From CAZNPL01 sp964574815 (GTDB taxonomy: Bacteria > Planctomycetota > Phycisphaerae > UBA1845), in contig CAZNPL010000017.1 in the NCBI GenBank assembly GCA_964574815.1, positions 1 to 64,000 on the forward strand: a stretch of DNA of 64,000 nucleotides, written 5' to 3'. Of this stretch, positions 9,340-18,805 are shown piece by piece (position 1 is the first letter of the stretch; each line of letters opens with the position of its first letter). Both the position numbers and the translations under genes were made by a program. The notes beneath the pieces were generated by a model, which worked only from the letters and a program-made list of their open reading frames with translations, was not told where the DNA came from and searched no databases.

Positions 9340-10500
9340 CTAGCGGCGGCTCAGCGTGGTCAGGCGTTCGAGGATGGACGGCATCAGGGTTACCACCTGG
9401 TCGACTTCTTCCTCGGTATTGACGTGCGAGAGGCTGAACCGGATGGCTCCGTGGGCGATGTGCGAGGGGATGCCCATGGCCGCCAGCACGTGCGACGGTT
9501 CCAACGAGCCGCTGCTGCATGCCGAGCCGCTGGATACGCAGACGCCGGCCTCGCTCAGCAGAATCAGGACAGCCTCGGCTTCCAACCCCTCAAAGGCGAT
9601 GTTCGCCGTGTTGTAGATCCGCTCGGCGCCGCCGCCGATCACGTGGGCTGTTGATGTCGCCCCGGTCAAACCGACCTCCAGGCGGTCACGCAACACTCGA
9701 ACTCGATCCTTCTCTTCGGCGGTTCGGTTCATCGCGGCCTCGGCGGCCACGCCCATGCCGATGATGCCGGGCACGTGCTCGGTTCCGCCGCGCATGTCAC
9801 GCTCCTGGCTTCCGCCGACCACGTGCGGTGAGATTCGCGTGCGCCGCCGGATGTACAGCGCTCCTGCGCCTTTGGGACCGTGGAACTTGTGGGCCGACAT
9901 GCTCAGCAGCGTCGCCGGCAACTGCTCGATGTCGATCGGCACCTTGCCGGCGGCCTGGACCGCGTCCACGTGCAGCGGCACGCCGCGATCGGAGCAGATC
10001 TCCGCGACCTGCTGAATGGGAAAGAGCACGCCTGTCTCGTTGTTGGCGTACATGAACGTGACCAGCCCGGTGTCGTCGCGCAGTTTCGACTCGAACTCGG
10101 CGAGATCGAGCCGGCCTTGTGCGTCCACGCCGATGGCCTCGAGCTCGCAGCCGTCGTCGGCCAGTCGGGAACAGACCTTGCGCACCGCATTGTGCTCGAC
10201 GGCCGAGGTGATCACGTGTCGCCGTTGCGGGCGGGCGGTGAGCAGGCCGCGGATCGCCAAGTTGATGCTCTCGGTGCCGCAGCTCGTGAACGTAATCTCC
10301 CGCGGCTTGGCGCCGATCAGCCGGGCCACGCGCTCCCGGGCGATCTCGACCTGATGCTTTACCCGCTGGCCGAACTGGTGGACGCTCGAGGGGTTGGCGT
10401 ATTCGCCGCGCAGAAACGGCAGCATGCACTCGACGACCTCGTCGAGCGGTTTCGTCGTCGCGTTGTTGTCGAAGTAGATGATCTGGTCCATCAGGCGCAT
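9340..10500 (-). CDS. Cysteine desulfurase (NifS/IscS family)
   Basis: This 386-residue PLP enzyme takes sulfur from cysteine for Fe-S cluster or thiolation pathways. It begins with Y-F-D-N-N-A-T-T. The PLP lysine lies in S-A-H-K-F-H-G-P-K (about residue 204) and the persulfide-forming Cys in S-G-S-A-C-S-S-G-S (about residue 327), followed by the family motif S-H-V-L-A-A-M-G. Two in-frame ATGs (10500 and 10491) are possible and neither has a clear ribosome site. The S-G-S-A-C-S-S-G active loop is the NifS/IscS class, not SufS. MnmA, a possible sulfur acceptor, is at 38 kb but not linked. Confidence 0.92.
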   Translation of the reverse strand: MRLMDQIIYFDNNATTKPLDEVVECMLPFLRGEYANPSSVHQFGQRVKHQVEIARERVARLIGAKPREITFTSCGTESINLAIRGLLTARPQRRHVITSAVEHNAVRKVCSRLADDGCELEAIGVDAQGRLDLAEFESKLRDDTGLVTFMYANNETGVLFPIQQVAEICSDRGVPLHVDAVQAAGKVPIDIEQLPATLLSMSAHKFHGPKGAGALYIRRRTRISPHVVGGSQERDMRGGTEHVPGIIGMGVAAEAAMNRTAEEKDRVRVLRDRLEVGLTGATSTAHVIGGGAERIYNTANIAFEGLEAEAVLILLSEAGVCVSSGSACSSGSLEPSHVLAAMGIPSHIAHGAIRFSLSHVNTEEEVDQVVTLMPSILERLTTLSRR

Positions 10501-10620
10501 TGTATGCGGTCGTACCGCTGACGGCCAGAAACCCCGCCACAGCCGCAGTCAGCCGGTTCTCCGGCGGTTCAATGGGGCACGATGGGTCCGTCCCCCGCCC
10601 TGCGCCGCGGGAATAGCAGT

Positions 10621-10644
10621 CCTCCGTTGCTTAAACAACGGGGG
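10621..10644. other. Hairpin between the efflux pump gene and the cysteine desulfurase gene
   Basis: A 9-bp stem (10621-10629 with 10636-10644, one G-T pair) encloses the loop CTTAAA. The T-rich run CGCTTTTCTC follows on the plus strand only, whereas both flanking genes are on the minus strand. It could end pump transcription without a U-tract or stop antisense transcription. Seen directly; function inferred. Confidence 0.45.
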
Positions 10645-10705
10645 CGCTTTTCTCCCTTGCCGGGGGTCTCGACAACAGGCGAAGGGCGGGGCACCCGCGC
10701 GTTGG

Positions 10706-13700
10706 TCAAGTTTGCTGCGTTTTACGCAGTTCGAACTGCTTGGCCACCAGGAAGATGACCGGGTAGATGAGCAGTTCCATGATAAAGCTGGTCATCAGGC
10801 CGCCGAACATCGGCGCGGCCATCCGTTTCATCGTCTGCGAGCCGGCCCCCATCCCGATCATGATCGGCACCAGGCCCATCATGGTGGTCATCACCGTCAT
10901 GGTCTTGGGGCGGATACGCATGACGGCCCCGTCGTGGATGGCCGCCCTGAGGTCGGCCAGCGACTTCATCCGCCCCTCGGCCTTGAAACGGTCGTAGCTG
11001 TTGTGCAGGTAGAGCAGCATGACCATGCCGGTTTCCGCATCCAGGCCGGCCAGCGCGATCAACCCCACCCACACGGCCAGCGACATGTTGTAATCGGCGA
11101 TGTACATGAACCAGACGGCCCCGATGAGACTGAACGGAACCGCCAGCAGAACCACGAAGGTGTCGAACCAGCTACGATGCGCGAGGTAAAGCAGCAGAAT
11201 AATCACGAGAAAGACGATCGGCACCGCCACCGAAAGGCGCTTGTTGGCCGCCTGGATGTATTCGTACTGGCCCGACCAGATCGTGTTGTAGCCTGCCGGC
11301 ATGGGGACCTTTTCGTTGATGATCGACTTCGCCTGTTCGACCCATCCGCCGACGTCGGTAGTGGTCAGATCGACGTAGACCCAGGCGGATTTGCGGGCGT
11401 TCTCGCTCTTGATCATGGGCGGGCCCTTGTGGATCTGAACGTCGGCGAGCTGTGCGAGCGGCACCTGGGCACCGGAAGGGGTGGCCACCAGTGTGCGTTT
11501 CAGCGCCGGCAGGTTGTCGCGCAACTCGCGCTTGTAGCGCAGGTTGACCGGATAGCGCTCCAGGCCTTCGACGGTGCGGGTGATGTTCATGCCGCCCATG
11601 GCCGACAGAACGACGCTCTGGACGTCGTCGATCCGCAGCCCGTAGCGGGCGATTTCGTCGCGGTCGATGTTGAAATCGATGTAATTGCCGCCGACGGTCT
11701 TGTCGTAATAGACGCTGAGCGTTCCGGGCAGGTCGCGGACCTCCGCGGTGATGCGGGCGGCCAAGTCGCCAAGGACACTCAAATCGTCGCCGGTAATCTT
11801 GATGCCGACCGGCGTCTTGATGCCCGTGGAGAGCATGTCGATGCGGGTCTTGATCGGCATGGTCCAGGCGTTGGTCAGACCGGGGAAGCTGACCACCTCG
11901 TTCAACGAGTAGATGCGTGCGCCGCCCGGCGTGTAGCGCTCGATCACTTTGCCGTTGTCGTCGTATTCCTCCTGGGCCAGTTCGTGGATTGTGATCGGGC
12001 GTTCCTCGGGCCAGAAGTAGGTCAACCCGGAGTAACGCTTGAGCCAGTCGGGCAGAAAGGCGAACCAGCGGTCGAACTTCCGCTTGCGCCACTGGCTCTT
12101 GTCCGGCTCGAGCATGATGGTGGTCTCGATCATACTCAATGGCGCCGGGTCCGTCGCTGTTTCGGCGCGGCCGATCTTGCCGAAGACATGATGCACTTCG
12201 GGAAAGCTGGCGATGAGGGCGTCGGTCTGCTGGAGGAGCTCCCGGGCCTTGGTGATGCTGATGCCCGGATCGGTTGTCGGCATGTAAAGTAAATCGCCCT
12301 CGTTGAGCGGCGGCATGAACTCGCTGCCGATCTGGCGCGACATCTTCAGCCAGGGGACCGCGTCGCCGACGACCTGCCGCCCGAAGATGTATTTCTGCAG
12401 GGGGAGCAGGGCGCTGCCGATCAGCACCAGCGCGATCAGCAGCGTCAAGTACTTGCCCCGCATCGCCGCCCAGAAAAACGGCTCGTAGACGCGCTGCAGG
12501 AGGCGGCTGATCGGGTTGGCTTCCTCGGTCATGATCCGGCCGCGGATAAAGTAGATCATCAAAATCGGAACGACGGTCACGGCGAGCACGGCCGCCGCGG
12601 CCATCGCGAACGTCTTTGTGAAGGCCAGCGGCTTGAACAGCCGCCCGCTCTGCTCGCCGAGGACGAAGATCGGGATGAAGCTCACCGTGATGATGAGCAG
12701 GGAGAAAAACAGAGTCGGTCCGACCTCTTTGGCCGCGTCGATGATGATCTCGGCGTGCGGCTTTTTGCCCTTGTCGCGTTCGTAGTGCTTGTGGGCGTTT
12801 TCGACCATGACGATCGAGCTGTCCACCATCGCACCGATGGCAATCGCGATGCCGCCGAGGCTCATGATGTTGGCGTTGATGCCCATCACCTGCATGATGA
12901 TCAGGCTCGCGAGCACGGCGGTCGGCAGCACGAAGATGGCCACCAGGCTGCTGCGCACGTGCAGCAGGAAGATCGCGCAGACGACGGCGACGACGATCAT
13001 CTCGAGGATGAGCTTCTTCTTGAGTGTGTTGACGGCCCGCTCGATCAGGGCGGATCGGTCGTACTCGGTGACAATGCCGACACCGGCAGGCAGGCCGAGC
13101 GCGAGCTCGTCGAGCTTGGCCTTCGTGTCGCGGATCACCTCCAGGGCGTTCTCGCCGTACCGCATGACGACAATGCCTCCGACGACCTCGCCCTCCCCGT
13201 CGGCTTCAGCCAGACCGCGGCGCAGCTCGGGTCCGAGGTGGACGTCGGCGATGTCGCGCAGGTAAAGCGGCGTGCCGTCGGCGGTGGCCCGGATGACGAT
13301 GCGTTCGAGATCACGAATTCCCTGCTCGGCACGGGCCCGGCCGAGCGGCGCGCCGGCCTCCCGGGCCGCCTGAATCTGCTCGGGTGAGAGCGTGGCCAGG
13401 TACCCACGACCGCGCACCATGTATTCGGTCTCGGACATCTCGAGCACGCGCCCGCCCACGTCGCTGTTGGACTGCCGGATGGCGCGTTTGACATCGGTGA
13501 GCGGGATGCCGAAGGCCAGCAGGCGGTCCGGATCCACGACGACCTGGTACTGCCTCACGAAGCCCCCGATGGCCGCCACCTCGGCCACTCCGTCAACGGC
13601 GGTCAGCTCGTAGCGGAGGTACCAGTCCTGGAGCGATCGCAGTTCGGAGAGGTCGAACTCGGCCAGGACAAGCTCGGTCTCGTCGTCAAAAGGGCACGGC

Positions 13701-14275
13701 CCGCCGTGTTCGAACATCCGAACGCGTTCGAGCTCGTCGCGTAAATCCTCGGGGGCTTCTTCGCGCGACGCGTACCACGTGTCCGGCTGATCGGGATGAC
13801 GGAACATCCCGTTGGGGTGATCGGGGCAGTAGTAGCCGTTGCGCAAAGAGTATTGATAAACCCATCCCACGCCGGTGGCGTCCGGTCCGATCTGCGGAGT
13901 GATGCCTTCGGGCAGGCGACCGGCGACGTAGTTGAGGTATTCGAGCACGCGCGAGCGCGCCCAGTACATGTCGGTCCCGTCCTCGAAGAGAATGTAGACG
14001 AACGAAACGCCGAAGAAGGACTGTCCGCGGACGTCCTTGGCATAAGGGACGGCCATCATCGCGGTGGTGAGCGGATAGGTCACCTGATCCTCAACCACCT
14101 GGGGCGCCTGGCCGGGGTACTCGGTGAGGATGATCACCTGGACATCGGATAGGTCGGGAATCGCATCCAGCCGGATGTTGTAGATGGTCCAGACGCCGCC
14201 GGCGACGACGAACGCGGTCAACAGCAAAACGAGCAGCCGGTTTCGACAGCAATACTCGATGACTCGTGCGATCAT
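10706..14275 (-). CDS. CusA/CzcA-type heavy-metal RND efflux pump
   Basis: The 1189-residue inner-membrane transporter has RND architecture: an N-terminal membrane helix, two large periplasmic porter loops and two blocks of membrane helices. Family signatures include the helix with G-A-M-V-D-S-S-I-V-M-V-E-N (about residue 480) and S-G-I/L-K-T-P-V-G-I-K. Such pumps export Cu(I)/Ag(I) or Zn/Co/Cd out of the cell by proton antiport, working with the adaptor and TolC protein encoded just upstream. Unusually, after G-V-G-W-V-Y-Q-Y-S-L there is an insertion of about 55 residues containing Y-Y-C-P-D-H-P-N-G and H-G-G-P-C-P-F before the normal R-S-L-Q-D-W motif resumes. It starts 54 bases after the adaptor stop. 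Metal specificity is not proven. Confidence 0.92.
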   Translation of the reverse strand: MIARVIEYCCRNRLLVLLLTAFVVAGGVWTIYNIRLDAIPDLSDVQVIILTEYPGQAPQVVEDQVTYPLTTAMMAVPYAKDVRGQSFFGVSFVYILFEDGTDMYWARSRVLEYLNYVAGRLPEGITPQIGPDATGVGWVYQYSLRNGYYCPDHPNGMFRHPDQPDTWYASREEAPEDLRDELERVRMFEHGGPCPFDDETELVLAEFDLSELRSLQDWYLRYELTAVDGVAEVAAIGGFVRQYQVVVDPDRLLAFGIPLTDVKRAIRQSNSDVGGRVLEMSETEYMVRGRGYLATLSPEQIQAAREAGAPLGRARAEQGIRDLERIVIRATADGTPLYLRDIADVHLGPELRRGLAEADGEGEVVGGIVVMRYGENALEVIRDTKAKLDELALGLPAGVGIVTEYDRSALIERAVNTLKKKLILEMIVVAVVCAIFLLHVRSSLVAIFVLPTAVLASLIIMQVMGINANIMSLGGIAIAIGAMVDSSIVMVENAHKHYERDKGKKPHAEIIIDAAKEVGPTLFFSLLIITVSFIPIFVLGEQSGRLFKPLAFTKTFAMAAAAVLAVTVVPILMIYFIRGRIMTEEANPISRLLQRVYEPFFWAAMRGKYLTLLIALVLIGSALLPLQKYIFGRQVVGDAVPWLKMSRQIGSEFMPPLNEGDLLYMPTTDPGISITKARELLQQTDALIASFPEVHHVFGKIGRAETATDPAPLSMIETTIMLEPDKSQWRKRKFDRWFAFLPDWLKRYSGLTYFWPEERPITIHELAQEEYDDNGKVIERYTPGGARIYSLNEVVSFPGLTNAWTMPIKTRIDMLSTGIKTPVGIKITGDDLSVLGDLAARITAEVRDLPGTLSVYYDKTVGGNYIDFNIDRDEIARYGLRIDDVQSVVLSAMGGMNITRTVEGLERYPVNLRYKRELRDNLPALKRTLVATPSGAQVPLAQLADVQIHKGPPMIKSENARKSAWVYVDLTTTDVGGWVEQAKSIINEKVPMPAGYNTIWSGQYEYIQAANKRLSVAVPIVFLVIILLLYLAHRSWFDTFVVLLAVPFSLIGAVWFMYIADYNMSLAVWVGLIALAGLDAETGMVMLLYLHNSYDRFKAEGRMKSLADLRAAIHDGAVMRIRPKTMTVMTTMMGLVPIMIGMGAGSQTMKRMAAPMFGGLMTSFIMELLIYPVIFLVAKQFELRKTQQT

Positions 14276-14329
14276 GGAACTCTCTTTACTTTGATTTCGG
14301 GCGCGAGGCCGGCCGGTCTTGTCCGGTCC

Positions 14330-17122
14330 TTACTTGACGTCCTGAAGCTCGCCGCAATCGAGCATCTGGAAACCGTAATAGGGGTTGCGCTTTTCTTTGG
14401 AGCTCTGGATCCAGTCGCCCTTGGACATCGGGCAGTGGTAGATGTAGAGCCTGGGCCACCGTTTTGTGTCCGGCCGGGCGTGCTCGAAAATCGTCCGCAT
14501 GGCTTCACTCAGCTCGACCAGCGCGACGCGATCGTGGGCGAGGTCGTCTCCGCGGATCTTCAAGGCCGCCTTGTGTAGCTGCTGCGTCGCCTCGGCAACT
14601 TCGTCAGGCAGATCGACGTCGGGGTCATCCAGGTGCCTGGCGAGCTCCTCGGAGGCGGAAACCAGTCCCAATGCGTTTCGCGCGACGCCGGCCGTTTTGT
14701 CGGCCGCGAGCAGCCGCGTGATCTCCAGATAGTGCTCCGTGAGGTAGTTGACCTGGGCGGCCACCTGCTCCGGAGCGGCCTGCGGTGGTTCGAACGTGGC
14801 CTTTTCGACCAGTTGCATGCCGCAGATCGAGCAGGTTCCCGGCTCGGCGGCGTGCTCTTCCGGATGCATTGGGCAGATATACTTGTCGTGATCCGCCTCG
14901 GCCGCCCGCATCTCGCGGACCCATTCAACTTCCTCCATCGGCTGGAGCTGCATGCCGCACACGGAACACTCGCCCACCTCGGATGAAAACTGCCAGCACA
15001 CCTTCATCGGACAGGTGTAGGCCGCGTCGGCCGGAATCTGTCGGTCGTCCGGCTTCGCTTCGGCGACCTGTTCCTCGGTCGATTCCAATGGCTTAGCGCA
15101 GATGGTGCAGTGCCCCGGCTTGTCGCTGTGAACCAGCGGGTGGATCGGGCAGCGATAGGGGGCCGTCTCCGCCAGGCTCGGCGTCGGCGGCACGTTGTCG
15201 GCGGCCATCTGCTCGTCGAGCCAGATGCCGCGATAGGCGGCCAGCCCGCGCCCGCATTGGGGGCAGTTGGCGGCGAACGTGCTGATCACCCCGGCATGCT
15301 CGGGATCGGGACAGGTGTACATGACTTTGAACGGCTCGAGCGTCTTGCCGCAACGCGGGCATTCGCCCGGCTCTTCGGAGAAAACGTGCTGGTGGTCGGG
15401 GCAGGTATAGGCCACGTCGCCTCCGCGGGCGGCGCGTCGCACTTTCACCCAGTCCAGCTCGTCGAGCGGCTTGAGCTCCATGTTGCACCATGGGCAGCGG
15501 CCCGGTTTCTCGGCAAAGTACGCACCCTGCTTGGCGGGGTCTTCCTGGCTCGGATGCTCGTCCATCGGACAAGCGAAGCGGGCGTCCTCCGGAATGCCGG
15601 TTGTGGGTTCCTGCCCGGATTGGGAGACCGCCGCGTCCTCGGGTCCGCGCTTGGTCGTCTTGGCGCGATCGACCTCCCTCATCTTGGCCGCGGCTTCTTT
15701 GAGCTTGCTTTCGGCATCAAGCAGGAACTGCCCGCTGGTGACGACGACTTCCCCCGCATCGAGACCGTAAAGAACCTCGACCATCCCGCCTTCCGCCTCG
15801 ACGCCGACCTGGATCTCCCGCGGCTGGAACTTGCCGTTTCCGCGGTCGACGAAGGCAACCTTGCGCGTCCCAGAATCGATGTAGGCCTGGCGGGGAATGA
15901 GCAAGGCGTCGCGCTGCAGCTCGGACTCCAAACTGACGTTGGCATACATGCCGGGCTTCAGTTCGAACGCGGGGTTGTCGAACTCGAGCCGTACCTTGAT
16001 AACGCGGGACTGCTGTTCGAGGTAGGGGTAGATATAGACAACCTGTCCGGTGAACTCTCTGCCGGGAATATAGGGCAGTTTCGTCCAGGCAGTCTGCCCG
16101 ACGCGGACCCAGGGGAGCTGATACTCGTACACGTCCACGTAGACCCACACGCGCGACAGATCCGCGATGGTGTACAACCGCATGCCCGGCTTCACGTGCA
16201 TGCCCTGCAAAGCCATCTTTTCGGTAACGATGCCGCGGGCCGGCGAGTGGATCATGAGCGTCTTTTCGATCCGTTTCGTCTCGCGCATGCGGGCGATCTG
16301 TTCGTCGGACACGTCGAGATACTTGAGTTTCGTGACGGCGGCCTCGACGAGCTTGCCCGCTTCCTCACGTGCGGCGGCGAATTTGCTGTTTTCAAGTCGC
16401 GGAAGGCTTCGGATGGCGGCGAGGTACTCCTCCTGAGCGGCGTAGAGCTCGGGCGAATAGACATCGAACAGCGGTTGCCCCTTTTCGACGAACTGGCCTG
16501 TCTCGTCCACGTGGAGTTCTTCGATCCAGCCGCTGAATTTGGTATCGACGAAGGAGACGCGCTGTTCGTCATAGTCCACGCGCCCCAGGGCGCGAATTGT
16601 CTTGACGAGCGGGCCGCGCTCGACCACCTGCGTCCGGATGCCCATGTTCTGAATCGTGACCGGATCGATACGGATCGAGTGCGTCCCCGCGGATTCGGCC
16701 TCGTCGGCGTAAACGGGGACCAGGTCCATGCCCATGGGGCTCTTGCCCGGCTTCTCAGAGATGTAGCCGGGGTCCATGGGGGCGCGCCAGTAAAGCACCT
16801 TCCGCTCCTGGGAAGCGCCTGCTGCGCCTGCGCCTTCGTCGGCCTTGTCTTCCTTCCGCGGCGTGAGCTTCATCTGGCAGATCGGGCAGATGCCGGGCCC
16901 CTTCTGCAGAACGTTCGGATGCATCCCGCAGGTGTACCACTTCTCGCCGCTTTCGCCCTCGCCCTGCTGGTCGGCCGCCTCGGTCGCTTGCGAAGCACCA
17001 CCTTCACTCACCCGTTCCGGCAGCAAGTATCCGCCGACCGCACCGACCGCCAGTCCGGAAATGACCGCGATGACGATGACCACCGCGCGGGCCCGGCGCC
17101 GTTTTCGTCGCGTAGGATTCAT
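14330..17122 (-). CDS. CusB-like RND adaptor with an expanded array of metal-binding motifs
   Basis: This 930-residue membrane-fusion protein links the RND pump to the outer-membrane channel. It has an Arg-rich N-terminus, one membrane anchor, then a Y-T-C-G-M-H-P ... C-P-I-C motif (about 62-92) and a degenerate A-P-M-D-P copy (about 108-134). The HlyD/CusB barrel, lipoyl and hairpin region spans about 150-490. Five or six further C-P-x-H/D ... C-x2-C units follow at about 511, 569, 600, 652, 697 and 745, then a DUF3347-like tail ending in a C-P-M-S-K-G-D-W motif (about 894). Ordinary CusB is roughly 400-500 residues with zero to two such motifs. The ATG at 17122 overlaps the upstream stop as ATGA; an open extension upstream is rejected. 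Confidence 0.9.
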   Translation of the reverse strand: MNPTRRKRRRARAVVIVIAVISGLAVGAVGGYLLPERVSEGGASQATEAADQQGEGESGEKWYTCGMHPNVLQKGPGICPICQMKLTPRKEDKADEGAGAAGASQERKVLYWRAPMDPGYISEKPGKSPMGMDLVPVYADEAESAGTHSIRIDPVTIQNMGIRTQVVERGPLVKTIRALGRVDYDEQRVSFVDTKFSGWIEELHVDETGQFVEKGQPLFDVYSPELYAAQEEYLAAIRSLPRLENSKFAAAREEAGKLVEAAVTKLKYLDVSDEQIARMRETKRIEKTLMIHSPARGIVTEKMALQGMHVKPGMRLYTIADLSRVWVYVDVYEYQLPWVRVGQTAWTKLPYIPGREFTGQVVYIYPYLEQQSRVIKVRLEFDNPAFELKPGMYANVSLESELQRDALLIPRQAYIDSGTRKVAFVDRGNGKFQPREIQVGVEAEGGMVEVLYGLDAGEVVVTSGQFLLDAESKLKEAAAKMREVDRAKTTKRGPEDAAVSQSGQEPTTGIPEDARFACPMDEHPSQEDPAKQGAYFAEKPGRCPWCNMELKPLDELDWVKVRRAARGGDVAYTCPDHQHVFSEEPGECPRCGKTLEPFKVMYTCPDPEHAGVISTFAANCPQCGRGLAAYRGIWLDEQMAADNVPPTPSLAETAPYRCPIHPLVHSDKPGHCTICAKPLESTEEQVAEAKPDDRQIPADAAYTCPMKVCWQFSSEVGECSVCGMQLQPMEEVEWVREMRAAEADHDKYICPMHPEEHAAEPGTCSICGMQLVEKATFEPPQAAPEQVAAQVNYLTEHYLEITRLLAADKTAGVARNALGLVSASEELARHLDDPDVDLPDEVAEATQQLHKAALKIRGDDLAHDRVALVELSEAMRTIFEHARPDTKRWPRLYIYHCPMSKGDWIQSSKEKRNPYYGFQMLDCGELQDVK

Positions 17123-18609
17123 TCGGTTGCTCCGGCCTCGCTGAGGCTCACGCCGATCGCCTGCTCCAGGTCGGCGACGCTGCGCTCGAGCTCGCCGAGC
17201 GATCGGTGGTATTGAACGTTGAAGGTCAGCCATTTGCGCCAGTTGTCGATCACATCGAGAAAGTCGATCGTCCCGGCGGAATAAGAGCCTTGCGACACGC
17301 GATAGGTTTGCTCGGCCTGCGGGATGATCGTGTCGCGAAAGAGCCGGGCCAATTCCGCCTGAGCGTGCACGCGCTCGAGCGCGTCGCTGATTCGGAATGA
17401 GACCTCATTTTTTGCAGACGCGTATTCCTGCTCGGACGCGGCCAGTCGCCGCCGCGCCTCCTCGATGCCGGCCTCGATTCGGTCGAACCAGATCGGCACG
17501 TTGAACCCGAACGTGACCGCCCAGTTGTCGCTGCCGTCCTCACTGAGCTGAGATACGACGGGCCGCCGCCCGGTCTGCGGATTTCGCGGCGGTTCGAACG
17601 CCCCTCGGGGGTCCATCTGCATCCAGGTAAACCCAATCGTGAAGTCGGGCCAGCGGGCCAGCCGGGCCAGTTTGACCGCCTTGCGCTCCCGCTCGATCTG
17701 ATGCCGAAGCCGACTCAACGCGGGATTCGACTCCGCCGCCTCGTCGATCAACGCATCAGTCGATACCTCCGCGTCACGAATCCCATAGTCCTCCGGCGAC
17801 GGCACGAGCGTCGTCGTCGGCCGATCCAGCAACTGGTTCAATCGGGCCGCCGCGACAGATCGGCCCTGGCGCAGGCGAATCAACTCCGACTCCAGTTCAG
17901 ACAACTCGACCTGAGCGCGCAGCACGTCGTCCTGGCTGCGCCGGCCCGCGGCCACTTGGGCACGGGCCACGTCGATCAGCCCTGCGAGCAGCTCCTGATT
18001 GTCACCCAGAATCTCAATGCTCCGGTCCTGCACGTACAGCCTGAAGTACGTCCGCTTGACGTCGGCAATCACCCGCAGGCGTGTGTCACGAACGCGATCC
18101 AGCGCCATCCGGGTCTCCTCGACGGCGACCCGGCCGGCAGTGTCCAGCTTGCCGGGTACAGGCAGCTTCTGGCTGACGTCCAGGTTGAAGTAATTGTCGC
18201 CTTCCGCGGTGCGAACCGGTTCGACAAATGTGCGCGTGCCCACCATCGGATCCGGCAGCGAGGTGACCTGAGGGACCCGCTCGGCCGCGGCCCGGGCCGT
18301 CTCCTCGGCGGCCTTGATGGCCGGGTTGCGACGCAACGCCAACTCAACGTACGCGCTCAGCGTCGACCCGGCCTCCTGCGTGGCGTCGCACGGTTGCGAT
18401 TCTTCCTCGTTCCCCGCCCGCGCCCCGCGCGGTGTCATGCCGTAGTGACCGGCCGTCGCGGCACGGTCCTGCTCCTGCCGCTCGAGCAGCGCCGACACTT
18501 CCTCGCGCCCCGCCTCGTTCAGCGAACATGCGGCGAAAGCGAGCAAAGTCGCTGCAATCAGCGTCGCGACAGCCGCGCGCGTCGTGCGTCCAAAGCCCGG
18601 TCTGTTCAT
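17119..18609 (-). CDS. TolC-family outer-membrane efflux lipoprotein
   Basis: The 496-residue protein has a lipoprotein signal (hydrophobic run ending L-A-F-A-A-C, Cys28) and two long alpha-hairpin repeats of the outer-membrane efflux protein family. Recognisable are P-D-P-M-V-G, L-P-V-P-G-K-L, a Q-D-D-V-L-R-A-Q-V-E-L-S-x-L-E heptad stretch and N-V-P-I-W-F. It should form the outer-membrane and periplasmic exit duct for the downstream RND pair. The ATG at 18609 has AGGAG ten bases upstream and gives a proper signal; the 35 open codons before it look non-coding. It overlaps the adaptor start by four bases, so channel, adaptor and pump are made from one transcript. Confidence 0.9.
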   Translation of the reverse strand: MNRPGFGRTTRAAVATLIAATLLAFAACSLNEAGREEVSALLERQEQDRAATAGHYGMTPRGARAGNEEESQPCDATQEAGSTLSAYVELALRRNPAIKAAEETARAAAERVPQVTSLPDPMVGTRTFVEPVRTAEGDNYFNLDVSQKLPVPGKLDTAGRVAVEETRMALDRVRDTRLRVIADVKRTYFRLYVQDRSIEILGDNQELLAGLIDVARAQVAAGRRSQDDVLRAQVELSELESELIRLRQGRSVAAARLNQLLDRPTTTLVPSPEDYGIRDAEVSTDALIDEAAESNPALSRLRHQIERERKAVKLARLARWPDFTIGFTWMQMDPRGAFEPPRNPQTGRRPVVSQLSEDGSDNWAVTFGFNVPIWFDRIEAGIEEARRRLAASEQEYASAKNEVSFRISDALERVHAQAELARLFRDTIIPQAEQTYRVSQGSYSAGTIDFLDVIDNWRKWLTFNVQYHRSLGELERSVADLEQAIGVSLSEAGATE

Positions 18610-18805
18610 GCTCGCTTTACTCCTGTTCCGGCTGGCAGATGAGCCAAGGCTCGTCCTGCGGGCGCAGTTCCGGCAGGGCAAGCTTCCACCGGCACGCTTG
18701 TACGTCGGTCGCACGCGCCATCCCGACGGCGCGACGGCACGCCCTGCGGCGTTTTCCGCGTGCTGAAAAAAACCGGCTTGGCGTTACGTTATCGTTGCCT
18801 TGCGA

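Noticed and set aside
10478..12292. Open frame of about 600 codons antisense to the RND pump
   Set aside because: No family signal, and the pump frame is certain.
15110..17215. About 700-codon open frame antisense to the adaptor gene
   Set aside because: The opposite strand encodes a clear CusB-like protein with motifs. High GC leaves few stop codons on the complement.
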